A stretch of 64,000 nucleotides of DNA from Chitinophagales bacterium (lineage in GTDB: Bacteria; Bacteroidota; Bacteroidia; Chitinophagales; UBA2359). The stretch is from assembly GCA_020636475.1 (NCBI GenBank), contig JACJXU010000001.1, positions 496,001-560,000 on the forward strand. Direction: 5' to 3'. A model generated the notes under the pieces. That model worked only from the letters and a program-made list of their open reading frames with translations, was not told where the DNA came from and did no database searches. The position numbers and the translations under genes were made by a program. This document shows, in pieces, positions 53,175 to 62,600 of this stretch (its first letter is position 1; every line of letters starts with the position of its first letter).

Positions 53175-53771
53175 ATGAAAAACTTACACTTTCCCTTACA
53201 CTTTCGCTTTCGGATATCTACCATAGCCAACGATTTTGTTGCCAAAGACGCTTCGGAACGCACCATTGCTTATGTACGACAAAAGTTGTTTAAACTGAAA
53301 GAGGCTATTGATATTTACAACAATGAGGAAAAAACCGAACTTCTCTACACTATTAAAGCCGACAAGTGGTTAGATTTTAATACAGCCTATGCTTTTAAAG
53401 ATGCTCAAGGAAACGAATTGGGCAAAATAGTGCGCAAAGGTTGGCGCAGCTTGTGGAAAGCCGAGTATGAACTAATTGACCAGCACGGAGAATTACAATA
53501 TCATATTCGGGAAAAAAATCCTTGGGTAAAAGTGATGGATGGTTTTGTAGGAGAAATTCCTATCGTTAATTTTTTTAGTGGTTATATGTTCAATCCTGCT
53601 TATGTTCTCACTGATTTGGCACAAAAACCTTATGCCATTTTACAGAAAAATGCCTCTTTTTTCGGGAGAAAATTTACCCTGCAAAAGTTGGAAGAAATAG
53701 ATGCAGACGACGAAGCGCGCATTGCTTTGGGTTTTATGATGATGATATTGCTGGAACGCAGAAGAGGGTAA
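53175..53771 (+). CDS. LURP-one-related (tubby-like) protein
   Basis: A protein of 198 residues, cytoplasmic or membrane-peripheral, of mixed beta-barrel character with the order of short strands seen in LURP-one/tubby-C-like proteins: IDIYNNEEKTELLYTIKAD, AYAFKDAQGNELGKIVRK, LWKAEYELIDQHGELQYHIRE, KPYAILQKNASFFGRKFTLQ, and a hydrophobic C-terminal helix (IALGFMMMILLERR). Proteins of this fold bind membranes or phospholipids in some cases; the bacterial ones are uncharacterised. The match is by strand pattern, so moderate. Confidence 0.7.
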   Translation: MKNLHFPLHFRFRISTIANDFVAKDASERTIAYVRQKLFKLKEAIDIYNNEEKTELLYTIKADKWLDFNTAYAFKDAQGNELGKIVRKGWRSLWKAEYELIDQHGELQYHIREKNPWVKVMDGFVGEIPIVNFFSGYMFNPAYVLTDLAQKPYAILQKNASFFGRKFTLQKLEEIDADDEARIALGFMMMILLERRRG

Positions 53772-53893
53772 TTGTGTTTTGCTATTTTGCATAGAAACAT
53801 TTTGTACTTAGACGGTAAAATACTTTCTTTGTGTTTTATAAATTGGCATTTTTCAGTCAGCGCAAGGCTGTTTTTAAGTAAGTTTTTTCGTAA

Positions 53894-54631
53894 ATGACCT
53901 ACACCCTGAGTATTATTGTACCTTGTTATAAACCTTCGGCGAGGTGGGCTACCATTATTTGCGAGAAAATGCTTGCCTATCAGCAGTTTTCCAGCCAAAG
54001 AGAATTGCACTTAGTGGTGATAAATGACGGCAGTGAAAAGTCGATAACTACAAGCGATTTGGCATTACTCGAAAAAAATATTCCCAATTTTTCCTACTAT
54101 GCTTACAAAGAAAATCAAGGAAAGGGTTATGCTTTGCGCTACGGTCTCCAACACAAGCAAAGCGACTTTTATCTAATAACCGACATAGATTTTCCTTACA
54201 CTTTAGAAAGTATGTTTTCGCTTGAAAATCAGCTCATTAGTGAAAAAGACGATATTGTTTCGGGCTTTCGCAATGAAGTGTATTACCAAAGTGTTCCTGC
54301 CTTTCGCAAGACACTTTCGCAGTTTTTTCGGTGGATTATGCAAAAAATGCTACAACTTCCTGTAAGCGATACACAATGCGGACTCAAGGGATTTAATAAC
54401 AAAGGGAAAGTTGTTTTTTTAACGACACAAACCAAACGTTTTCTATACGATTTGGAGTTTTTGCTACGTGCCAATCGCAACAAACAAATAAAACTCAGCA
54501 CTTGCGCAGTAATTCTACGCGACCATGTAGCGTTTAGTAGTTATAGTTTTAAAGTTCTTTTTACAGAGTTAGGCAACTTTTTGCGCATTTTATTCAACTA
54601 TTTTACAGGTAGTTATGATAACAAAATTTAA
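53894..54631 (+). CDS. Family 2 glycosyltransferase
   Basis: A protein of 245 residues with the GT-A fold: LSIIVPCYKPS near the N-terminus, VVINDGSEKS, the ENQGKGYALRYGLQ helix, and the metal-binding-like DIDFPYTLESMF where the usual DxD sits. A later DTQCGLKGFN segment is the acceptor-side motif typical of polyprenyl-phosphate mannosyl/glucosyl transferases (DPM1/GtrB type). It would make a lipid-linked sugar in the inner membrane. It overlaps the next gene by 17 bases, so the pair is translationally coupled. Confidence 0.88.
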   Translation: MTYTLSIIVPCYKPSARWATIICEKMLAYQQFSSQRELHLVVINDGSEKSITTSDLALLEKNIPNFSYYAYKENQGKGYALRYGLQHKQSDFYLITDIDFPYTLESMFSLENQLISEKDDIVSGFRNEVYYQSVPAFRKTLSQFFRWIMQKMLQLPVSDTQCGLKGFNNKGKVVFLTTQTKRFLYDLEFLLRANRNKQIKLSTCAVILRDHVAFSSYSFKVLFTELGNFLRILFNYFTGSYDNKI

Positions 54632-56951
54632 AATCGGCATATTCGCAACGCTTCTTTTCGCAGGAATTTTAACCCTTTTTTTCCATAAAGAACTAATTCT
54701 TCAACCCAATAAATGGCTTATTAATCCGGGAGGTGATAGTATTAAAAATTATTTCACCTATCTGTATCACATTAATAATGACAGCACTTATAGTCATTTT
54801 GAAGGTATGAATTATCCTTTTGGGGAGCAGGTTGTTTTTACAGATAATCAGCCTTTACTGAGCAATAGTATTAAGTGGTGGGGGCAGTTTTTTCCCGAAA
54901 TAAAAAATAATGCTTTGGGAATTAAACATTTGTCGCTGATGGCAAGTATTGTTTTCTGCGCTTTGCTGTTGTTTTTGCTATTGTCCGAATTGGGTGTAGG
55001 TACTTGGTTTGCTGTGGCTGCGGCTTTGGGAATTACGTTCCTTTCGCCACAACTTTGGCGTTTGGGTGGGCACTTTGCGTTAGCGTATGTAATGTACATT
55101 CCACTCATTTTTTACTTGCTGTGGCATTACGAACAAAAAAGCAATTTAATTCACGCTATTTTACTGAGTGCTGCTATCAGTATTTTTTCCGGTTTGCACC
55201 TGTATTATCTGGCAATTGGCGTTATTTTCATTGCTGCTTATTTGTTTGTAAGTATGTTGCGCAAGGGTTTTCTTGATACACTTCGACGAAAATGGCATTT
55301 ACTTCCCGCAATAATTTTACCTTATCTTATCATTAGTATTTGGTTGTATTTTACCGACACAGCCACTTTCCGTCCGAGTAGTACTTATGGTTATTTGCTA
55401 TACAAAGCCTGCTGGGAAAGTGTATTTTTGCCTATCAATTTTCCCTTGGGAGATTGGATTACTGCGCATCTTATAAAAATTCGCAGCGTAGAATTTGAAG
55501 GAATTGCTTACATAGGTTTCGTAGCGTTTTGCTTTAGCTTATTTCTGTTAGGAAACTTCTTTTATTCTCTCTTTAATCGCAAATCCTCACTTTTTCACAA
55601 AGTAGCCAATACCACTTCAGCAGACAGCAACCTAAGCAATTATTTTTTACAAAACTTACTTATAAGTGCCTGTTTGTTACTGCTTTTTACCTTTGAATTA
55701 CCTTTTATTTTGGGGCTTCAAAGTACCATAGACTATATTGGTCCATTGCGACAATTTAGAAGTATCGGGCGTTTCGCATGGGTTTTTTATTATGCCATCA
55801 ATATTGTTTGTTTTTATTTTTTGTACCGATATGGTTGGAAAAGCCGCAACAAATTTCTTAAAATAATTCCTGTTTTATCCTTAGTTGTGCTTTTTACAGA
55901 GGCTTATCAGTTTAATGTACCGCAAAAGTATAATTTGCATGAAATAGATGGCTTCTCCAAAAACACCCAAGTCGAAAAATGGATACAAGATTTGGATGTT
56001 GAAAATTATCAAGCCATTTTACCTTTGCCGTATTATCATGTAGGTTCCGAAAATTTTTGGCTCTACCCTGACACTTATCCTGTGCCTTATTTTTTGCTGA
56101 GTTATCACAAAAATTTACCTTTAATGTCCGTGATGATGAGCCGAACGTCTATGCTGCAAACTACGCAACAGTTGCAAATGACGCACGAAGTAATTTCGCC
56201 TCCGCCAGCAGCTATTGCACAAAACTTATTGGCAAAAGACATTTTACTGTATATTGATAAAAAAATTGAACTTACTCCCGCAGAAAACTCCATGGCAAAT
56301 GCAGCAACTATTGTTTTTGAAGATGAAAATCGGCGATTAGCTGCTTTACCCGTAAATTATTGGAAAAATGAGTGTCAAAAGAAATTAAAAAGTTGGTTGG
56401 CGGAGTTTGATACAACACGCTATTTTAAAGATAAATACAACTATTTCACTTACCGAAAATCAGAAAATTATCTCGCCCACTCCGATTTAAACAAACAATC
56501 AAAGGGCATTTTTCAGAACGAAAAAATACATGCAGCTCATACCAAACCGGAAGCAGTAGTGCTTGACGACTTTTTGCCCGAAGCATTGGATTCTGCCGGT
56601 TGGTATAAGTTTTCCGTTTGGCTATATGTAGCGCAAGACGAAATTCCGCGATTGTATTTCCGCTACCAAAATTGGGACGAAAACGGCTCTGCCCCTACTC
56701 TAAACTACGAAGAAGATGCTATCCGCAATAAGTTTCAGGTTTTTCAAGACGGTTGGGCTTTATTTGAAACAGTTGTGGAAGTGCCTGCGGGTAAAAAAAG
56801 ACTGCGTTTTTCCTTTTTTGGCAAAGAAAAACCCAAAGAGTTACGCTACGCCGCGCCCATTTTGTTTCCTAATGACACCGACCTTTATCGAAAAGATGAT
56901 GCTTATTTTTGTAAAAATAACCGATGTATTTTGATGAAAAATGCGGAATGA
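54615..56951 (+). CDS. Polytopic membrane protein, probable GT-C-type glycosyltransferase
   Basis: A protein of 778 residues. About 10-11 membrane helices fill residues 7-430, and the first periplasmic loop contains NPGGDSIKNYFTYLYHINND, an acidic loop like the catalytic loop of GT-C lipid-sugar-dependent transferases. A soluble C-terminal part follows, ending in a beta-sandwich (about 660-765; WYKFSVWLYVAQDEIPRLYF) of carbohydrate-binding character. Together with the GT2 enzyme that overlaps it, it probably transfers a sugar from a lipid carrier to an acceptor on the periplasmic side. No close family name can be given with certainty. Confidence 0.75.
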   Translation: MITKFKIGIFATLLFAGILTLFFHKELILQPNKWLINPGGDSIKNYFTYLYHINNDSTYSHFEGMNYPFGEQVVFTDNQPLLSNSIKWWGQFFPEIKNNALGIKHLSLMASIVFCALLLFLLLSELGVGTWFAVAAALGITFLSPQLWRLGGHFALAYVMYIPLIFYLLWHYEQKSNLIHAILLSAAISIFSGLHLYYLAIGVIFIAAYLFVSMLRKGFLDTLRRKWHLLPAIILPYLIISIWLYFTDTATFRPSSTYGYLLYKACWESVFLPINFPLGDWITAHLIKIRSVEFEGIAYIGFVAFCFSLFLLGNFFYSLFNRKSSLFHKVANTTSADSNLSNYFLQNLLISACLLLLFTFELPFILGLQSTIDYIGPLRQFRSIGRFAWVFYYAINIVCFYFLYRYGWKSRNKFLKIIPVLSLVVLFTEAYQFNVPQKYNLHEIDGFSKNTQVEKWIQDLDVENYQAILPLPYYHVGSENFWLYPDTYPVPYFLLSYHKNLPLMSVMMSRTSMLQTTQQLQMTHEVISPPPAAIAQNLLAKDILLYIDKKIELTPAENSMANAATIVFEDENRRLAALPVNYWKNECQKKLKSWLAEFDTTRYFKDKYNYFTYRKSENYLAHSDLNKQSKGIFQNEKIHAAHTKPEAVVLDDFLPEALDSAGWYKFSVWLYVAQDEIPRLYFRYQNWDENGSAPTLNYEEDAIRNKFQVFQDGWALFETVVEVPAGKKRLRFSFFGKEKPKELRYAAPILFPNDTDLYRKDDAYFCKNNRCILMKNAE

Positions 56952-57003
56952 TATTCTTATGAATTACCACAGCACTTTTTCAAAATCTACTCTTTGTACA
57001 ATA

Positions 57004-57741
57004 CTACAGCGTACTCAAACTCCGCCACACCAAATGGCAAGAATCTACGGGTATATCCTCTTCATACACCGGATACTTCGCATACCAGTATATATTGCCT
57101 TCGGCGTAGGTGTTATCGGCATTAAATTTTAAATGTAAATTGCCAACATACCGATTTGCATTGTCTTTATTACAATGCACATAAAATGGATTTAAGTCAC
57201 TATAACCATAATCCGTATGCTTTGTGTAGTAATTAATTTTGCTTATTTCTAAATCCATACCTTCCGTACTTGTTTTTTTGATATTGGTAAGACCAAAATC
57301 AAGAAAGTCCCAAAAATTGTACTCATAAGAGGCAGAAATAGGTAATTGATAAGGATGATTGAGTGGAGAAGTATAAGCCGCTACATGTGTTAAGTTTATC
57401 ACCACCGAATCGAATAATGTGTATGGTGAGCAGTTACAACCGCCTTCATTTGTCACCAAATATCGGTAGGCTTCTTTTTTTACACACGCACCCGGAAAAA
57501 TATCTCTCTTATTGAAAACAGCTTCATCATTATAATCACAAGCATCTAAAAAAGTACCCAATTGCAAATAATTGCTATCCGGTTGGCAGACGCATCGTAG
57601 GTCTGAGGTAGTTTTATGAACAGCACTCTTTGTACACTCACAAGCTTTTTCTTTTTTGCAAGCCGTAAAGTTCAGATACATCGCACTCAGCAATGCTATG
57701 AACAGCCAAGTTCTATGGGATAAATATTTTGTTGGTTTCAT
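57004..57741 (-). CDS. Cys-rich lipoprotein, function unknown
   Basis: A protein of 245 residues starting MKPTKYLSHRTW; upstream Met codons at 57750 and 57789 only lengthen the leader. The lipobox is LNFTAC (residues about 23-28), so it is likely anchored to a membrane. The first third of the mature protein has many Cys residues (KKEKACECTK, RCVCQPD, ACDYND, GACVKK, GGCNCSP), pointing to disulfides outside the cytoplasm. The second half is beta-rich. No family is recognised. It converges on the glycosyltransferase pair. Confidence 0.72.
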   Translation of the reverse strand: MKPTKYLSHRTWLFIALLSAMYLNFTACKKEKACECTKSAVHKTTSDLRCVCQPDSNYLQLGTFLDACDYNDEAVFNKRDIFPGACVKKEAYRYLVTNEGGCNCSPYTLFDSVVINLTHVAAYTSPLNHPYQLPISASYEYNFWDFLDFGLTNIKKTSTEGMDLEISKINYYTKHTDYGYSDLNPFYVHCNKDNANRYVGNLHLKFNADNTYAEGNIYWYAKYPVYEEDIPVDSCHLVWRSLSTL

Positions 57742-57988
57742 GGTTTGCATTTTTATAATATTAAAAAAATTAACACACCCCTCCTTCACTCAAAATTGCA
57801 GCCCTGCGCAGTTCAACAGCAATTTTAAAGCAATTTAAAAAAAGAATAAAAAGACGATCCAATTTTCATTCCCATTTTCACTCGGAATGTTTTCTAAATG
57901 CTAATTAAAACTAATTATTTATAATTTCCAAACTTTATTAAAAAAAATATTCATTTTTCAATTAAAACGAATATCAAGTCCTACAAAC

Positions 57989-59239
57989 TCACACCGCCTC
58001 TACCACCTTCCGCAACATATTCATTGCCGCATTGGCACTAAGCGGAATATTTAAGTCTCGGAAGGACGTAAACTGCAAGCGTTGGGCAATAGTTCCTTGT
58101 GGTCCGGCAACGGCAAACCATACTGTGCCTACGGGTTTATCGGGCGTTGCGCCGCCAGGACCTGCAATACCCGACACAGAAACAGCAAAATCGGTTTTTA
58201 GTAAATTTCGCACACCTTCTGCCATTGCTATTACCACTGCTTCGCTTACTGCACCGTGCTTTTCCAACATTTCCGCACTTACGCCCAATACTTTTTCTTT
58301 GGCTTCGTAAGAATACACCACCATACTGCCCATAAAATACGCCGAACTTCCCGGAATGGTCGTTATTTTGTGTCCGATATAGCCGCCGGTACAGCTCTCC
58401 GCCAAAGCAAGCGTCAATTTTTTCTCGGTCAGCATTTTCCCCAACGCGGCTTCCAAAGAAATATCTTCTTGCGCATACACGTAAGAAGCAATTCGTTCAT
58501 TTATCTGTGTGGCAAATTCGTTAAGCACTTTTGTAGCCTCCTTCTCGGGCAGATTTTGCGCAGTAAGACGTAGTCTTACGGTTCCCAACGAGGGTAAATA
58601 TGCTAATTTAATTGTAGGAGGCAAAGCATCTTCAATATCGACAATCTTGGCGGCGATTTGCGTTTCGCCAATACCGACAGTATTGAGGTAGCGGAAAAAA
58701 GTTTGGGCTTCGGGAAGCAGTTTTTGTAATTCGGGCAATATATTTTGTTCCATAAAATATTCCATTTCATAAGGCACGCCGGGCAAAGAGATAATTTCTT
58801 TTCCTTCCTGCCGAAACCACATAGCCGGTGCGGTACCTTTTTGGTTGGGAATTATTTTGTGAATGTTTTGCGGCAACATGGCAATGGTGCGTAACGAAGG
58901 GTCTTCGGGATTGCGCCCGCGCTGGCGATAACGCTCGGAAAGCATTGCTAAAATATCGTTGTCCATTGCCATTTTTTTGTTAAAAAAAGTAGCTAAGGTT
59001 TGTTTGGTAATATCGTCTTTGGTGGGTCCTAAACCGCCGGTACACAAAATCCAATCGGCTTGCTGCATACAATACTTCACGCCTTGTGTAATAGCAGTTT
59101 CTGTGTCGGCAATGGTGAGCATTTGCACAATTTGCACACCCAACAAGCTCAATTTTGCGGCAATCCACTGCGCATTTGTATTTAATACTTGTCCAATAAG
59201 CACTTCATCGCCAATGCTCAAAATAGCTACTTTTTTCAT
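57989..59239 (-). CDS. cinA: CinA family protein (NMN deamidase/damage-inducible)
   Basis: A protein of 416 residues with both CinA domains. The N-terminal molybdopterin-binding-like domain (1-170) has GDEVLIGQVLNTNAQWIA and CTGGLGPTKDDITKQ. The C-terminal amidohydrolase domain (about 255-416) has LAESCTGGYIGHKITTIPGSS and VSGIAGPGG with the catalytic Ser/Lys region. The enzyme deamidates nicotinamide mononucleotide in NAD recycling, and may also have pyrophosphatase activity. It is followed by a repeat-bearing gap of 380 bases on its upstream side. Confidence 0.95.
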   Translation of the reverse strand: MKKVAILSIGDEVLIGQVLNTNAQWIAAKLSLLGVQIVQMLTIADTETAITQGVKYCMQQADWILCTGGLGPTKDDITKQTLATFFNKKMAMDNDILAMLSERYRQRGRNPEDPSLRTIAMLPQNIHKIIPNQKGTAPAMWFRQEGKEIISLPGVPYEMEYFMEQNILPELQKLLPEAQTFFRYLNTVGIGETQIAAKIVDIEDALPPTIKLAYLPSLGTVRLRLTAQNLPEKEATKVLNEFATQINERIASYVYAQEDISLEAALGKMLTEKKLTLALAESCTGGYIGHKITTIPGSSAYFMGSMVVYSYEAKEKVLGVSAEMLEKHGAVSEAVVIAMAEGVRNLLKTDFAVSVSGIAGPGGATPDKPVGTVWFAVAGPQGTIAQRLQFTSFRDLNIPLSANAAMNMLRKVVEAV

Positions 59240-59619
59240 ATTTCTATATTTTTGGGGTAAAGATAGTGCGGGAAAAATTAATGAACTGCCCTATTTCTGG
59301 AAAATTGCTTTTCAGTATTTTCACGCAAAGTCGCTAAGAGAGTTTTAATTTTTTGTAGCAAAGTGAGGAGATTGTTGTTTGATATATTTTTGTAAAATTG
59401 CTTTTTATTTTTCACGCTAAGACGCAAAGTCGCTAAGAGAATTTTAATTTTTTGTAGCAAAGTGAGGAGATTGCTATTACTTATTGCAGCAAAAGAACAC
59501 AATATTACAAATCGAATGAGTTGATTGTAAATGAACAATAAAATATCGTTCATTTTAATTTTTGTTCACTATTATGTTTTTGGTATTTTTTTCGCAACTA
59601 TCAACAGTTTTTATTTACC
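59240..59619. other. Intergenic region between cinA and the S8 protease gene
   Basis: About 380 bases. It contains a two-copy direct repeat (59324-59473) and AT-rich sequence; no convincing gene. A minus-strand open frame of 91 codons across it is explained by the repeat. Confidence 0.55.
59324..59473. repeat. Direct repeat, about 51 bases, period 99
   Basis: Bases 59324-59374 and 59423-59473 are almost identical (one visible difference), with looser similarity extending upstream. Each copy starts with 8-base units of the form CGCAAAG/TCGCTAAG. Because the period is 99, an open frame on the minus strand keeps the same peptide (NLLTLLQKIKTLLATLR) twice. Confidence 0.8.
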
Positions 59620-62600
59620 TTATCTTATAAGGGTAATATTTCCTACAAACTGTAGTTTTTCTCCTGAGACAAGGGTTACGTGTCCATAATAAACATACAC
59701 ACCCATATTTGCTTTGAGCGAGTTGTAATAACCGTCCCAGTATGTATCTAATCCTTGCCCTGAAAAAACTTCATTTCCCCAGCGGTCGAAAATATGCAAA
59801 TCCAAATCTACAATACGCTCCGAGTCTGTAATTACCCGAAACACATCATTTACACCATCACCGTTGGGCGTAAATGCTTTGGGAATATAGTAAGGGTCAA
59901 TGTAATCGGCAGAAACATAAATGCTTGCCAAACCTTCGCAACCAAATTCGTTGGCTACTTTTACAATATATTCGCCCGGCTGCGAAATAACGATACTTTG
60001 TGTGGTTTCGCCCGAAGACCATTCGATATAATCGAACAAATTGTTTAAACTCAACTGAACAGTATCGCCATAAACAAAATGTGTATTACCTATAATTTGT
60101 GGATTTACACCCGGATTTTCAGTCACTACAGCACTTGCCTCTGTACTGCAACCAACTTCATTGTAAACAGTAAGTTCATAGGTGCCGGCTTCATAAATAT
60201 TGATTGCTGAAGTAGTATCGCCAGTACTCCAAATATATTTTTCAAAACCTTCTTCGGCTTGTAGCAAAATCGTGTCGCCGGAGCAAAAAGTGGTGTCGCG
60301 CAAACTTGTTTGAATATCAATGGCTTGTGCGTGAATGAGTACCTGAATGGTGGTATCACAACCGTTTTGATTGGTTATTTGTAAAGATAAGTTCACATCT
60401 TCGCCATTTAACAAAATAGAAGGATTGGGTGCATTTGGGTCGTCTAATAAATCTGGCGGCGACCATTGGTAGCTATATCCCAAAACCGGAGCTAATTGCG
60501 TAAGTTGGTAAGACACCAAGTCTCCATCGCAAATTACCGTATCGGTAACGATAGCCGGAATATTGGGCGGATTTACGACATAAACGGTAACATTATCTTC
60601 GGCGAGACAGCCATGTTCATCAACAGACTGTACCCCAAAAGTAGTAGTTTCGGTAATAGTTGCAACCGGATTAGGAATATTTGGGTTATTTAAAAACTGT
60701 GGATTAGACCATTCGTAGCTAACATTGTTGTCGGGTATTGCTTGTAACTGTACTGATTCTCCTTTGCAAACAATAATATCTTCTCCGGCATTTATCACAA
60801 CATTATCCAACAACAGCAAAGTAGCCGAAATAGGAATATTAGAACAATCGCAAGTAGTATTTAGCAAGCTAAGGATAAGGGTTTCATTTCCTTCTTCTAC
60901 AAAATCCTGATACACTTCAATAGGAATTAAGACACTCACTTCTCCTGCGGGAATAACAACGGTATGGCTGAACGCTTCATAATCTTCTCCTTCTACTGCT
61001 GTACCGCCAAGCGTAAACTGAATTTCCACATCTTCATCAATTTCATCTAAATCGGGACGCGAAACTTCAAAGTAAGCCGTTTCGCAGCCTTCATACGTTG
61101 CAAAAAGACCCGTTTGTTGGTCTAAAAAACCTTGTGCTACAACATTAGGCGCGCCACCTCCGGTAAAACTTTTTGCTTGTAAAAATACGCCTGAATCTAA
61201 AATTTCATCGGAAGCATCGGCTACGGCTAATTTTATGTGATAAATTTCACAAGGAATTAAATTAAAGATACGGGCGGTAAGTGGCACGGTATAGCCGTCG
61301 AATTCTGTTGTATTACTGCCCAAAGGATTGCTGATATGCAAATCGTCATACGCTATTGACTCACAGGCAGTAGATGAATAACCCGATGGAGTTGAGGCAT
61401 AAGAATTGACTGAATTTATTAGTACCGGAAGATTTGTATCGGGAATAAGGGCAATATTTACTGCATTATTGGTATAAGGTCCATTGATGCCGGGCCCACT
61501 TACGAAAAAACCAAACACATCATTAAAAGGACTGCACACAAATTCAGGATACTCTTCTGAGGCAAAAACATAGTTAAACTTAATATTGGAAGTAGAAGGA
61601 ATAAAGTCGAACTCTAACACAATGGCATCGTTGGTACAAATGCCTACGGGTGTCAATAAATTCAAGTCCACATCGCCATCTGGACCAGCAGTACCATTTG
61701 AACAATTATTCCCACCCAAAGGTGGTAAAGACTCCGATGTACCACCGGCACTATTAGGTCCATACAAAAGCTCAGACGGATTGCCCGTAACCATAAAAAT
61801 GCCTGCACCAAAGCCAATATCTAAGTTCGGACCTTGCTCAAAACGTCCGATACTGCCTAAGTTTCCCGTAAATTTTACATTAAAAGCATTTACGCAACCT
61901 CCACCCAAAAATGTATTTTGTACATAATCGTAAGGACAATCCACACAAGGGTCTATATCCAACACCAAAATATCGGCACTTCCACTTATTTCAACATCAC
62001 AAAAACTGTCTGTAACACTTACCAGCGTATAAGTATATTCCTGCGATTCTGCTGTTCCCGTAACCATAGGATTAATGGGAATTTCCAATTCATTTTCATA
62101 AATATTATCTATTGTATAAACTGTTGTGCCATTGGTGTAACTCACCGTAAAAGGCGGCGTTCCACTTAATTCTAAATACAAAACTGTACCTGTACCGCTA
62201 ATAATAATGGTATCGCCGGAAAGCACTGCCGTAGGTGTGCCTACTTCTACCGTAAGGCTTTGGCTGTCTGTACCAAAAGGGCTCGTTACCGTCAATGTTG
62301 CTTCATACGTACCGGGCGTATTAAAAGTAACGGTAGGATTTTGCGCCGTAGAAGAAGAAGGAGTACCTCCCGGAAATGTCCAATTCCAAGCATTAATGGC
62401 AGGACCCACCGAAATATCGTTAAAGGTAACACTCGCTCCAGGGCAAATTACAATTTCCTCCACCGTCAAGTCATTGGCGGTGAAATAAGCAAACGGCGGA
62501 ATATTCAGACACTTTAAGGCTTCTTCGGCGTTAATTCTTCCGGGCAATAGAAAAGTATTTACTGCATTTATATCGTCTAAACTCTGCTCGATACATTTTA

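Noticed and set aside
59278..59553. A 91-codon minus-strand gene
   Set aside because: Its repeated peptide is a direct consequence of the 99-base repeat; there is no clear start signal or other protein-like feature.
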